The notes beneath the pieces were generated by a model that made no database searches, was not told the DNA's origin, and worked only from the letters and a program-made list of their open reading frames with translations. The position numbers were made by a program, and so were the translations under genes. Shown here one piece after another: positions 44,772 to 53,060 of a stretch of DNA of 63,720 bases. Positions within the stretch are counted from its first letter, which is position 1; every line of letters begins with the position of its first letter. The stretch is from a virus: positions 1 to 63,720 of the IMG/VR virus record IMGVR_UViG_3300042562_000446; one strand, 5' to 3'.

Positions 44772-45415
44772 TGAAACTTATCACCGAAACTATAGAAGAC
44801 ATTAAGTACATTACCGAAGGCACCGATGATAAAAAATCGATGTTTATCGAGGGTGTGTTCATGGTATCGGATGAGATGAACCGCAATGGTCGAGTATATC
44901 CATTCGATACTCTAAACAAAGAAGTCGGTAGATACATTACCGAGTTTGTGAATAACAATAGAGCATTCGGTGAACTTGGACATCCAACTGGTCCAACGAT
45001 CAATCTCGATAGAGTTAGCCATAGAATTACCATGTTAGAATTTCGTGGCCCAAAGTGCTACGGAAAAGCAAAAATCATGGAAAGCACTCCTATGGGCAAA
45101 ATTACTGCAGAACTCATTAGAGAGGGTGCTAAGCTCGGTGTAAGCTCTCGTGCGATGGGTTCCCTCATCGAACAAAATGGTAAGAAGATCGTTCAACCAG
45201 ATTTAATGTTATCTGCGATTGATATCGTTGCAGATCCTTCTGCTCCCGGTGCTTTTGTAAATGGCATTATGGAAGGTAAAGAATGGGTTTGGAATAATGG
45301 TTCATGGTACGAACAAGATTTGATGGAAGCAAAACGCATCATAAAGAAATCATCTACCAGAAATCTAGAGAAAAAAGCACTAACCCTATTTGAGAATTTC
45401 TTTAGAAAGCTTTAA
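44771..45415 (+). CDS. 21: Prohead protease gp21
   Basis: 214 residues (T4 gp21 has 212). It has the S77-type assemblin fold with FGELGHPT holding the catalytic His71 and LGVSSRAMG holding the nucleophile Ser125/Ser126, plus LSAIDIVADPSAPGAFV. It cleaves scaffold and capsid N-termini during head maturation. Start and stop overlap their neighbours by one base, as in a tightly coupled head operon. Confidence 0.96.
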   Translation: MKLITETIEDIKYITEGTDDKKSMFIEGVFMVSDEMNRNGRVYPFDTLNKEVGRYITEFVNNNRAFGELGHPTGPTINLDRVSHRITMLEFRGPKCYGKAKIMESTPMGKITAELIREGAKLGVSSRAMGSLIEQNGKKIVQPDLMLSAIDIVADPSAPGAFVNGIMEGKEWVWNNGSWYEQDLMEAKRIIKKSSTRNLEKKALTLFENFFRKL

Positions 45416-46299
45416 TGTTTAGATTCAATCCATACAATTTCACTATAACAATAGACGAAGCTATACAGCCGCCTGGAATCCCTCAGAATTACATACAAGT
45501 AAAAAATGCTGCTGGTCAAAGCGTATGGGCGGCTCCGGGTTCGAGGATGTTGAATACGCAGGGCAGAAGCCCTAGAGTTATTAATAAAAACGCAGCTGGA
45601 AAAACTACTACATTAAATTTTGCTAAAACATATGCAAGTCAACAAGCACCAATTCAGCAGAATGTGCGTGCAAATATATTAGCAAGTCAACAAGCTAGTC
45701 CTCCACTGACTCCCGGAGCCATGACTCCGATACAAAAACAAGCAATTCTGGCAGCAGCTCTTGCAAAACGTGCAGCTCGAAATAAAGGAACTAACACACC
45801 ACCTGTTATTCCACCACCTCCACCACCTCCAACTGGATCACCACCACCTCCACCACCTCCAGCTGCAACTTCAACTGGGATTTCAGCTAGAAGACAAAAA
45901 ACCGATACGGTTGTCGGTGGCCTTGCTAGTGCCTTTAGTTCAATTGGAGGCAGTACAAATAGAAGACCAGATCGATTTGGTGATCCCGGACGACTTATTC
46001 AAGGTTTATATGATGCTGGAAAAGTTGCATACGATGCCATGAAAACACAGGGAACTCCAGGATCTGCTGCAACAGCAACATCACCAGCAGTTGCTGCAAC
46101 ACCGGGTAGATTTGATCCACGGGGAGGAAGTAGAATGGCACGAGCAGGTGTTGGAGCAATAGCTGGGACTATGGTTGGTGGCCCAGTTGGTGGACTTATA
46201 GGTGCTGGTATTGGTGCTCTTACAGGAAGAAGAAAACCAATTCCAGAAGAGAGATACTATAGAGTGTATAAAATGATATCACAGCATGACCATCGGTAA
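45415..46299 (+). CDS. Proline-rich, glycine-zipper protein between protease and scaffold
   Basis: 294 residues, no family recognised. Order: a short N-terminus (FRFNPYNFTITIDEAIQPP), an Ala/Gln-rich region, two polyproline blocks of seven Pro separated by TGS (residues ~133-149), a Ser/Thr/Ala-rich linker, a Gly-zipper segment near 240-268 (GVGAIAGTMVGGPVGGLIGA) that could insert in or perturb a membrane, and a basic end. It starts inside the gp21 stop (TAATG), so it belongs to the head operon. T4 has gene 22 directly here. A decoration, internal or ejected protein is conceivable; nothing proves it. Confidence 0.65.
   Translation: MFRFNPYNFTITIDEAIQPPGIPQNYIQVKNAAGQSVWAAPGSRMLNTQGRSPRVINKNAAGKTTTLNFAKTYASQQAPIQQNVRANILASQQASPPLTPGAMTPIQKQAILAAALAKRAARNKGTNTPPVIPPPPPPPTGSPPPPPPPAATSTGISARRQKTDTVVGGLASAFSSIGGSTNRRPDRFGDPGRLIQGLYDAGKVAYDAMKTQGTPGSAATATSPAVAATPGRFDPRGGSRMARAGVGAIAGTMVGGPVGGLIGAGIGALTGRRKPIPEERYYRVYKMISQHDHR
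45811..45861 (+). repeat. 21-bp polyproline-coding repeat
   Basis: The same 21 bases (ccaccacctccaccacctcca) occur at 45811-45831 and 45841-45861 with a 30-base period. Each encodes seven prolines, split by a TGS turn. Identity at the DNA level indicates duplication. Confidence 0.9.
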
Positions 46300-46320
46300 A
46301 CGACCTAAAAACAAACTTTT

Positions 46321-46328
46321 ACTAAATA
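46321..46328 (+). promoter_or_regulatory. Weak late-promoter-like box ACTAAATA before gp22
   Basis: It matches the late consensus at the last six positions (TAAATA). It lies in the 61-base gap before gp22, followed by an AGAGGATAGG Shine-Dalgarno region. Weaker than the other late boxes. Confidence 0.35.
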
Positions 46329-46360
46329 ACTTTAGCTCTTAATAAGAGGATAGGAAAAAT

Positions 46361-47320
46361 ATGGAACAGAAAAACAATATGGCTATGGACGCAATGACTT
46401 ACACCAAAGATGCATCTGGAAAAGGTGTTCAAGTAAATCCTTTTCAGAACTTCAATCCAAATCCTGCTGCCAATCAAGGCACACTTCGTCCCGGTAGCGT
46501 TGCTCCAGGACCAGGTGGTGAAGGCAACTCACTAGGAGGTGCTAAACCAGCAATGGCTGAAGAAGGTGATGAAGAAGAAGAAGACGGTCAAAAAGAGATG
46601 CAAGAGCATCTCGAAGCTCTCTTCGATGGTGAATCATTGTCTGAAGAATTCATGACCAAAGCTACCACCATCTTTGAAGCAGCTATTAATCAGCGCGTCA
46701 ATGTTCTTCGCGAACAAGTAGTTGCTGAAGCCGCTGCTGTTGTTCAAGAAGAAGTCGAGACTGCAGTCAATGAACTAGCTTCTCGTCTTGATGACTACCT
46801 AGGGTATGTCGTTGAAGAGTGGATGGAAGACAACAAACTCGCAGTCGAGAATGGTGTTCGTACCGAGATCGCAGAGAACTTCATGGCTGGACTCAAGGAA
46901 CTCTTTGAGACTCACTACATCGAAGTTCCAGAAGAGAAGTATGATGTTATCGATGGCCTCTTCGAAGAAAACGAACAACTCGAAACCAATCTCAATGAGC
47001 AGATTCAGTCAAACATCGAACTCAAGAAACAACTATTGGCATACGAAGCTGGTAACATCTTCGCTAATGTCTCAGAAGGTTTATCTGATGTCGAGGTTTC
47101 AAAATTCGCATCTCTCGCTGAAGGCGTAGACTTCGAAAGTCTCGATCAGTATCAAGAGAAACTCAACATTCTAAAGGGCAGTTATTTCAACACTGTTCCT
47201 ACCACAAATAATATGCTTGTCGAAGAGACAACAAACAAACAAATCACTCAGAATATTAGTTCAAGTATGAACGCATACATGAGTACTTTGGATCGTATTG
47301 CTAAACAGAACAAAATCTAA
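46361..47320 (+). CDS. 22: Prohead core scaffold protein gp22
   Basis: 319 residues (T4 gp22 has 269). After a Gly/Pro/Asn-rich start and an acidic patch (EEGDEEEEDGQ) the protein is almost wholly helical, with LFDGESLSEEFMTKATTIFE and NQRVNVLREQVVAEAA as the gp22 signature. Further coiled-coil segments (LEENEQLETNLNEQIQ-type heptads) follow. It is the main internal scaffold, degraded by gp21. It sits directly before the capsid gene with a 29-base gap. Confidence 0.95.
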   Translation: MEQKNNMAMDAMTYTKDASGKGVQVNPFQNFNPNPAANQGTLRPGSVAPGPGGEGNSLGGAKPAMAEEGDEEEEDGQKEMQEHLEALFDGESLSEEFMTKATTIFEAAINQRVNVLREQVVAEAAAVVQEEVETAVNELASRLDDYLGYVVEEWMEDNKLAVENGVRTEIAENFMAGLKELFETHYIEVPEEKYDVIDGLFEENEQLETNLNEQIQSNIELKKQLLAYEAGNIFANVSEGLSDVEVSKFASLAEGVDFESLDQYQEKLNILKGSYFNTVPTTNNMLVEETTNKQITQNISSSMNAYMSTLDRIAKQNKI

Positions 47321-47349
47321 TTCCACACAAATAATAAGGAGATACAGAA

Positions 47350-48756
47350 ATGGATTTTTCAACTACATCGTCGTATGACGTACTTACCGAGAAGTGGGAA
47401 CCCCTACTTTCACATGACGCACTTCCCGTAATCGGGGATAGCTACAAGCGCAAAGTTACCGCTGTACTATTAGAGAATCAAGAGAAGGCTCTTCGCGAGC
47501 AATATCTTGTTGAAGCACCTGCCAATGCAATGGGTGGTAATTTTTCCGCTGGTCAAGTTGGTACAGCAAATTCAAACCTCGCTGGTTATGATCCAATCTT
47601 AATTAGCTTGGTTCGTCGTTCAATGCCAAATCTGATTGCTTATGATATCGCAGGTGTGCAGCCGATGACTGCTCCAACCGGTCTTATCTTTGCAATGCGT
47701 AGCAAATATAACTCCCAAGGTGGTCCAGAAGCTCTGTACGCAGAAGCCTTCTCTAAGTTCGGTGGTTCTGGTAGTACTTCTACTAACGCACCTTTCTCTG
47801 CAACAGGTGGTATTAATCCTGTTGGTACATCTGGTGGTGTTCAAGATGCAAATACCAGCCCAGTTGCAGGTATTCGCGAAAGTACCTATGACATCAGTGC
47901 ATTCCGTGGAATGTTGACTAGTACTGGTGAAAATCTTGGTACTGTTCCTGGAAGCTTCCAGGAAATGGCATTTAGCATTGAGCGCATTGCAGTCGAAGCA
48001 AAGACTCGCGCTCTCAAGGCTGAGTACACAACCGAGTTGGCGCAAGATCTCAAGGCCGTTCACGGACTTGACGCTGAGAGTGAACTTGCTAATATTCTTA
48101 GCACCGAAATTCTCAACGAAATCAATCGCGAACTAATTCACACCATCTACCGTGTTGCTAAGACTGGTGCAACTCAGTCAGATCTGACTGCTGCTTCAAC
48201 TGGTGGCGTTTACGATCTCAACACCGATTCTGATGGTCGTTGGAGTGCTGAGCGTTTCCGTGGTCTCATGTTCCAAATCGAACGTGAATGCAACGTAATC
48301 GCTAAGGAAACTCGTCGTGGTAAGGGTAACTTCATGATCTGCTCAAGTGACGTTGCAAGCGCACTCACAATGGGTGGTTTTATGAATCTTGCTCCTGCTG
48401 TGACTGCAAATCTTGATGTTGATGATACTGGTAACACCTTTGTCGGTGTTCTCAATAACAAAATCAAGGTTTACATTGATCCGTATGCCAAGCTTGGCGT
48501 TAACTACTGCGTAGTTGGTTATCGTGGTACATCACCATACGATGCTGGTATTTTCTATTGCCCATACGTTCCGCTCCAAATGGTTCGTGCAGTCGATCAG
48601 AATACCTTCCAGCCAAAGATCGGGTTCAAGACCCGTTACGGTATGGTAGCCAATCCGTTCGCAGAGAGCACCAACATCAATGCTCTAGCTTCTAATCAGT
48701 ACTACCGTATTTTCCAAGTAACTAACCTACATGGTAATACCGGTTTCGGACTCTGA
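47350..48756 (+). CDS. 23: Major capsid protein gp23
   Basis: 468 residues (T4 gp23 has 521). Highly conserved blocks: KVTAVLLENQEKALREQYL, GYDPILISLVRRSMPNLIAY, GVQPMTAPTGLIFAMRSKYN, and near the C-terminus DPYAKLGVNYCVVGYRG and FYCPYVPLQMVRAVD followed by KIGFKTRYGMVANPFAE. TAAGGAG lies 10 bases before the ATG. Codons are visibly more C/G-ending here than in the fibre genes, as expected for a very highly expressed protein. A hairpin terminator follows within 30 bases. Confidence 0.98.
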   Translation: MDFSTTSSYDVLTEKWEPLLSHDALPVIGDSYKRKVTAVLLENQEKALREQYLVEAPANAMGGNFSAGQVGTANSNLAGYDPILISLVRRSMPNLIAYDIAGVQPMTAPTGLIFAMRSKYNSQGGPEALYAEAFSKFGGSGSTSTNAPFSATGGINPVGTSGGVQDANTSPVAGIRESTYDISAFRGMLTSTGENLGTVPGSFQEMAFSIERIAVEAKTRALKAEYTTELAQDLKAVHGLDAESELANILSTEILNEINRELIHTIYRVAKTGATQSDLTAASTGGVYDLNTDSDGRWSAERFRGLMFQIERECNVIAKETRRGKGNFMICSSDVASALTMGGFMNLAPAVTANLDVDDTGNTFVGVLNNKIKVYIDPYAKLGVNYCVVGYRGTSPYDAGIFYCPYVPLQMVRAVDQNTFQPKIGFKTRYGMVANPFAESTNINALASNQYYRIFQVTNLHGNTGFGL

Positions 48757-48785
48757 TTTTAAGTAACTAAACTGGGGAGAAGATT

Positions 48786-48818
48786 GGGGAGAGTCGAAAG
48801 ACTCTCCCCTTTCTATTT
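48786..48818 (+). terminator. Intrinsic terminator after gp23
   Basis: GGGGAGAGTC (48786-48795) pairs perfectly with GACTCTCCCC (48800-48809) around a GAAA tetraloop (GNRA type), followed by a T-rich TTTCTATTT. It closes the head operon and lies immediately before the late box of the next gene. Confidence 0.93.
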
Positions 48819-48819
48819 G

Positions 48820-48827
48820 GATAAATA
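48820..48827 (+). promoter_or_regulatory. Late-promoter-like box GATAAATA abutting the gp3 ATG
   Basis: One mismatch from TATAAATA, ending 5 bases before the ATG at 48833. With the T4 spacing (start about 6 bases after the box) the RNA would begin at or next to the A of the ATG. No Shine-Dalgarno is visible. Confidence 0.6.
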
Positions 48828-48832
48828 CTAAT

Positions 48833-49360
48833 ATGACAATAGATACCGATTTTCTAACAGACACAAGTAGACCAGCTACACATAATTACCTTAGCACTAA
48901 TTATTTTAGATTGGCAATTAGTAGAGCACCAACGGTATCATACTTTGCTCAAGCAGTATCTCTTCCTTCTATTAATATCGCAGAACTAAGACAACCGACA
49001 ATATTAAGTACCAATATTCCAGTTCCCGGAAATGCTTATACGTTTCAGCCATTACGAGTGCAGTTTTTAGTAGACGAGAGTATGCGAAGTTGGCAAGAAA
49101 TCTATAATTGGATTAAAGCGTTAGGCAACTACACAGATTCTACTAATCATTTACCACATCATGACAAATATTCTGATATAACTTTAAGCATAACAAACAG
49201 TGCATATAAAGCTAAATTTGAAGTAGTATTTAAAAATGGATACCCATCAGCTTTATCTGAACTTCCATTTTCAATAACGGCAGTAGACAATGTTCCAGTA
49301 TTAGCAACTGTAGATTTTACATACACATATTATGAATTCAAGGTATTGACTTCTTCTTAA
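48833..49360 (+). CDS. 3: Tail tube terminator / tail completion protein gp3
   Basis: 175 residues, the same size as T4 gp3 (176). Seen: a beta-rich start (YLSTNYFRLAISRAPTVSYF), AVSLPSINIAELRQPTI, VPGNAYTFQPLRVQFLVDE and SWQEIYNWIKALGNYTD, a pattern shared with tube-related proteins in which a strand and helix pack on the last tube ring. In marine T4-like phages gp3 commonly follows gp23. It is transcribed separately from gp23 (terminator and late box between them). Assignment is by pattern, size and position. Confidence 0.6.
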   Translation: MTIDTDFLTDTSRPATHNYLSTNYFRLAISRAPTVSYFAQAVSLPSINIAELRQPTILSTNIPVPGNAYTFQPLRVQFLVDESMRSWQEIYNWIKALGNYTDSTNHLPHHDKYSDITLSITNSAYKAKFEVVFKNGYPSALSELPFSITAVDNVPVLATVDFTYTYYEFKVLTSS

Positions 49361-49373
49361 TTTGTGATATGAT
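49346..49373 (+). promoter_or_regulatory. Sigma70-like promoter before uvsY
   Basis: TTGACT (49346-49351), 16-base spacer, TATGAT (49368-49373). It overlaps the gp3 stop. The predicted RNA start near 49380 is within a couple of bases of the uvsY ATG at 49382. Confidence 0.55.
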
Positions 49374-49381
49374 TGAATATT

Positions 49382-49816
49382 ATGACATTTGATGAATTAA
49401 AAGAAATGATTAAGAAAGACATTTCTCTAGACGAGACTCAACTCGATAGGGAATCTGTACGAACACCTCAAATTCATAATAAGTATCTAATTTTCTTTAT
49501 GGAAGAGAAGCTGTCTTTAACTCGAATGAATACAGAACTAGATAGTCTGAAGACTAAAAAGTGGCTATATTACAGTGGAAGAATGAGTGCAGATGAACTC
49601 AAAGAAAATGAATGGGAGCAGTTTGATCTACACGTTCTAAAGCAAGACTTAGATCGTTTAATCGAATCCGATAGCGCAGTGATTCGTCAAAAGATGAAAG
49701 TAGAATACCAAAAAGAAAAGGTAAGCTACTTAGAAAATGTTATCAAGATAATCAACAATCGACAATGGACAATTCGCTCCATTATCGACTGGACAAAGTT
49801 CACTAGTGGTCAGTAA
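49382..49816 (+). CDS. uvsY: Recombination mediator UvsY
   Basis: 144 residues (T4 UvsY has 137), from the ATG at 49382; a TTG nine bases earlier is an unlikely start because it overlaps the -10 box. MTFDELKEMIKKDISLDETQ, then a helical core and WLYYSGRMSADELKENEWEQ, match UvsY (T4: RLDYYSGRGDGDEF). The rest is coiled-coil-like and ends ...WTIRSIIDWTKFTSGQ (T4: IKHIQDMRAFEAGK). It loads UvsX recombinase onto gp32-covered ssDNA. uvsX itself is outside the window. Confidence 0.9.
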   Translation: MTFDELKEMIKKDISLDETQLDRESVRTPQIHNKYLIFFMEEKLSLTRMNTELDSLKTKKWLYYSGRMSADELKENEWEQFDLHVLKQDLDRLIESDSAVIRQKMKVEYQKEKVSYLENVIKIINNRQWTIRSIIDWTKFTSGQ

Positions 49817-49822
49817 TAAATA
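49815..49822 (+). promoter_or_regulatory. Late-promoter-like box AATAAATA abutting the uvsW ATG
   Basis: One mismatch from TATAAATA. It ends 5 bases before the uvsW ATG (49828), the same geometry and nearly the same following bases (CTAGT versus CTAAT) as the box before gp3. No Shine-Dalgarno is visible. T4 uvsW is also a late gene. Confidence 0.55.
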
Positions 49823-49827
49823 CTAGT

Positions 49828-51327
49828 ATGTCCGATCTGGTAATTGAAGATCTAAATTCGGTTTACGTTAAAATAACATGCGAACGTGGTATTGCTAAGG
49901 AATTGAATCAATACTTCACGTTCGCTGTTCCGAATCATCAATTTACACCAGCATATAAAAACAAAATCTGGGATGGTCAAATACGGCTATTCAATCTATT
50001 CACGCATACGATATATGCTGGGTTGGTTGATTATGTTGTTAAATTTGCTAACGATAGAAACTACTCAGTTGAGCATCCAAACCGAGTAGATAAGGACTAC
50101 ACCGAAGATCAGATAGCAAAATACGTTGAAGAGTTTATAAAACCAACTGCGTTGGGAAAACGAATATCTGCACATGATTATCAAATACGAGCGATAACAG
50201 AAGCGATACAGAAGGAAAGAACTCTTCTTCTTTGTCCTACTGGCAGTGGTAAATCTTTAATAATATATTGCCTTAGTCGTTTCTTTTTGGATCACATAAA
50301 GCCAGAAAAGAAAATACTCATAGTCGTCCCAACAGTCGGTCTTGTCTCTCAGATGTATAGTGACTTCGAAGACTATTCAAAAGAAAACAAATGGTCGGTT
50401 GGTAGACACTGCTATACTATATCATCAGGCAAAGAAAAAGACACGCATAAGCGTGTTGTTATTTCTACTTGGCAAAGCATCTATAAAATGCCTAAAGAAT
50501 TCTTTGATCAATTTGAAATGGTTGTCGGAGATGAATGTCATTTATTCAAAGCAAAGTCATTATCATCACTCATGTCGAAGCTGACTGATTGTCCTATTCG
50601 TATAGGAACAACAGGCACACTAGATGGAACACATACGCATAAATTAGTCATCGAAGGACTATTTGGAAGGGTACTTAATGTTACAACAACCTCTACACTC
50701 ATTAAAAAGAATTTGCTGTCAGATCTCTCTATTGACTGTCTTCTATTGCAATACACTCCTGCAGATATTGAAGAGTCAAAGAGGATGTTATACAAAGAAG
50801 AAATCAAATGGCTAGTTTTAAACCGGAAAAGAAATGCATTTATTAAAAATCTTTGTGCAGGGCTTAAAGGAAATACTCTATTACTGTTCAACTTTGTAGA
50901 GCTTCATGGTAAGCCATTATATGAAACATTCAAACGTGATATAACTGACAAAGATATATTCTTTATTCATGGAGGAACAGATGCTCAGCAGAGAGAAGAA
51001 ATTAGAAATGTTGTAGACAAACAAACTAATAGTATTCTAATTGCTTCGTATGGAACATGTTCTACTGGAATAAACATAAGAAATATTCACAATATTGTAT
51101 TTGCCTCTCCTTCTAAATCCGTAATACGAGTGCTACAGTCTATCGGAAGAGGGTTGCGTAAGAGTGAAACTAAAACAGGGGTTCATGTATACGATATTGG
51201 GGATGATTTACGTCATAAAAAGTATCGAAATCATTCGTTGAATCATATGGACGAACGCATAAGAATATATACTAGAGAGAAGTTTAAGTACCGAGTAGTA
51301 TCTCTCCAACTCAAGGAAAATAAATGA
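49828..51327 (+). CDS. uvsW: RNA-DNA / branched-DNA helicase UvsW
   Basis: 499 residues (T4 UvsW has 503). The N-terminal ~110 residues form the small substrate-binding domain. Motif I is CPTGSGKS (136-143), motif II is DECH (235-238), motif III is TGT near 261, and motif VI is QSIGRGLRK (437-445). It unwinds R-loops and Holliday-type junctions, switching replication from origin to recombination mode. It lies between uvsY and an Sm-like protein gene whose start overlaps its stop. Confidence 0.96.
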   Translation: MSDLVIEDLNSVYVKITCERGIAKELNQYFTFAVPNHQFTPAYKNKIWDGQIRLFNLFTHTIYAGLVDYVVKFANDRNYSVEHPNRVDKDYTEDQIAKYVEEFIKPTALGKRISAHDYQIRAITEAIQKERTLLLCPTGSGKSLIIYCLSRFFLDHIKPEKKILIVVPTVGLVSQMYSDFEDYSKENKWSVGRHCYTISSGKEKDTHKRVVISTWQSIYKMPKEFFDQFEMVVGDECHLFKAKSLSSLMSKLTDCPIRIGTTGTLDGTHTHKLVIEGLFGRVLNVTTTSTLIKKNLLSDLSIDCLLLQYTPADIEESKRMLYKEEIKWLVLNRKRNAFIKNLCAGLKGNTLLLFNFVELHGKPLYETFKRDITDKDIFFIHGGTDAQQREEIRNVVDKQTNSILIASYGTCSTGINIRNIHNIVFASPSKSVIRVLQSIGRGLRKSETKTGVHVYDIGDDLRHKKYRNHSLNHMDERIRIYTREKFKYRVVSLQLKENK

Positions 51328-52058
51328 CACAAATTTTCAGAGTAATAAAATTAAGAAGCGGCGAAGAATTAATCGCTGAAATTGCTGGTTCAGAAAATGG
51401 TAAGGTTACTTTAAGTAAACCTATGATATTTAAGACCATTTCTATTCCTGATTCTTACGGCAATATCAAAGAGGGTGTAATTCTTAAGAATTGGTTATCA
51501 TTTGGTAAGCAGAGTGAAACTACCATTCCTACTGATTTTATAGCCACTACTCTAGAACCAACTCCTGATGTCATGTCGTATTATCTGTCTGAACAAGATA
51601 GAGAAAATCTTCCAATGTATGAGAAGACTCCATTAGCTGATCTGGTCAATCCTAAAGTTACTGATGATCAAGATTTAAATGCTGCTGAATATGAAAATAT
51701 GATTCAGGATATGTTTGAAAATCTTTTTAACGAAGTAGAGAAAACCAAACTTCCAAAGACTCCTAAGCCTAATAAAAGAAAGCCAAAGAGTAAGGAAATG
51801 GAAAACGTAATACACATGAGTCTGGTTTTTTCTCCTCAAGTATTAGCCAATATGATTAATGACGGGTTGATTGACCCCCGCGATATTATGGATATGATTA
51901 ATCACTTCAATCTTTCTCAATCTAAGAAGAAGAAGAAAAGAAAGACTGGCGAATCGATTAATGAACACCGATACACTGGAGACGAAAAGGATCGGGATGG
52001 TTTTGGTAATAAGTGGACAGACTGGAACCCAGACCCACTCTCAGATGAATATCAGTAA
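51324..52058 (+). CDS. Conserved protein with Sm/Hfq-like N-terminus
   Basis: 244 residues. Residues 5-75 (VIKLRSGEELIAEIAG, then KVTLSKPMIF) have the length and strand pattern of an Sm/LSm fold (hydrophobic strand, xSGExxxG-like turn, strand). The middle is acidic (TDDQDLNAAEYENMIQDMFE), followed by a Lys/Pro-rich linker, a short helix with LVFSPQVLANMINDGLIDPR, and a basic KKKKKRK patch near 205. No enzymatic motif is seen. Its place between uvsW and gp55 suggests a regulator or RNA-binding partner in late expression, but that is inference. Confidence 0.6.
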   Translation: MTQIFRVIKLRSGEELIAEIAGSENGKVTLSKPMIFKTISIPDSYGNIKEGVILKNWLSFGKQSETTIPTDFIATTLEPTPDVMSYYLSEQDRENLPMYEKTPLADLVNPKVTDDQDLNAAEYENMIQDMFENLFNEVEKTKLPKTPKPNKRKPKSKEMENVIHMSLVFSPQVLANMINDGLIDPRDIMDMINHFNLSQSKKKKKRKTGESINEHRYTGDEKDRDGFGNKWTDWNPDPLSDEYQ

Positions 52059-52074
52059 TACTTAGAGTATATTT

Positions 52075-52090
52075 AAGATACTAATATCTT
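52075..52090 (+). other. Small stem-loop in the 139-base gap before gp55
   Basis: AAGATA (52075-52080) pairs with TATCTT (52085-52090) around CTAA, followed by a short pyrimidine run. Weak as a terminator. The gap 52059-52197 also holds the gp55 promoter and nothing else I can identify. Confidence 0.35.
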
Positions 52091-52148
52091 TCTCATACCA
52101 TACACAGACAGTGTAATCATGGTGTCAAGAGAAATCAACATAATTCTT

Positions 52149-52176
52149 TTGGATTTACCATATTAGTGGTTATACT
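52149..52176 (+). promoter_or_regulatory. Sigma70-like promoter before gp55
   Basis: TTGGAT (52149-52154), 16-base spacer, TATACT (52171-52176). Predicted RNA start ~52183, then TAGGAG at 52184-52189, 8 bases before the ATG at 52198. It drives the late sigma gene by host-type polymerase, as expected for a middle/early gene. Confidence 0.6.
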
Positions 52177-52197
52177 AGTGACGTAGGAGTTTATACA

Positions 52198-52770
52198 ATG
52201 GCTAAAAAGAAAAAGAAGAAGTCTGTTACATCGGATCCCCCACTAATAAAACGAATAGAAAAGCCAGTAGATCACTACGTTGATAACAAGCTATTCTATA
52301 TCGATATGGTCGAATGGAAGAAGCTCTGCAAAGAAGCAGAAGAGTCTGACGAGAAGCGACCACCAATAACCAATTACATAGGCGAATGTTTTATGAACAT
52401 TGCTGAGCATCTATCCCGAAAGGGTAATTTTGTCAATTACCCATATAGAGAAGAGATGGTATCAGACGGCATAGAGAATTGCCTAATGTATGCTCATAAC
52501 TTCGACCCAGAAAAATCAAAGAATCCATTTTCATATTTCACTCAAATCATATATTATGCTTTCTTGCGGAGAATTGAAAAGGAAAAGAAACAGTCATACA
52601 TTAAACTTAAAATGACAGAGCTAATGGATGATGGTTCTGTTCATAGGTGGTTCAAAGAGAACTACTTTGAAAAAGACACAGTACAACAAGCCATATCTGA
52701 TCATTTCCAAATTTCTGATAATGACATAAAGAAGTTTGAACCAAAGAAGAAGAAAAAAAGAAAATCGTAA
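52198..52770 (+). CDS. 55: Late sigma factor gp55
   Basis: 190 residues (T4 gp55 has 185). The hallmark block NPFSYFTQIIYYAFLRRIEK is present, together with ISHxNF-like upstream helices (GDNxxx replaced by HLSRKGNFVNYPYREEMVSD). Basic ends (MAKKKKKKS, KKKKKRKS) flank it. gp55 directs RNA polymerase to TATAAATA boxes, with gp45 and gp33 as activators; the boxes listed here are its expected targets. The next gene starts on the stop codon (TAATG). Confidence 0.95.
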   Translation: MAKKKKKKSVTSDPPLIKRIEKPVDHYVDNKLFYIDMVEWKKLCKEAEESDEKRPPITNYIGECFMNIAEHLSRKGNFVNYPYREEMVSDGIENCLMYAHNFDPEKSKNPFSYFTQIIYYAFLRRIEKEKKQSYIKLKMTELMDDGSVHRWFKENYFEKDTVQQAISDHFQISDNDIKKFEPKKKKKRKS

Positions 52771-53060
52771 TGGTAAAGAAATTCAAATCTAGGTATGGGG
52801 ATGACCGAATCATAACAAAGCGCGATGATGGAACATACACCATCGAAGGACGTACTTTGTTCAGCAGAGGGGGCGAAGGGATGTTTGACTTCGAAGGCGG
52901 TCCATGTATTATGGTTGGAGATAGACTGCTTGATACTGTTAATGATGTAGATGATGTAATCGTAGAATCAATTACGATTGACAGCACTGTAGTAGAAGAA
53001 AACTATGCTCGTATTATCATTACTACAAAGAACATTAAACGAGGAAAGAATAAGAAGTGA
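52770..53060 (+). CDS. Small conserved hypothetical between gp55 and gp47
   Basis: 96 residues, no family recognised. Seen: a basic start (MVKKFKSRYGDDRIITKRDD), a central Gly-rich EGRTLFSRGGEGMFDFEG, an acidic middle (DVDDVIVES) and a basic end (IKRGKNKK), all predicted beta. It starts in the gp55 stop and overlaps the gp47 GTG start, so it is a coupled member of the operon. No function offered. Confidence 0.6.
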   Translation: MVKKFKSRYGDDRIITKRDDGTYTIEGRTLFSRGGEGMFDFEGGPCIMVGDRLLDTVNDVDDVIVESITIDSTVVEENYARIIITTKNIKRGKNKK

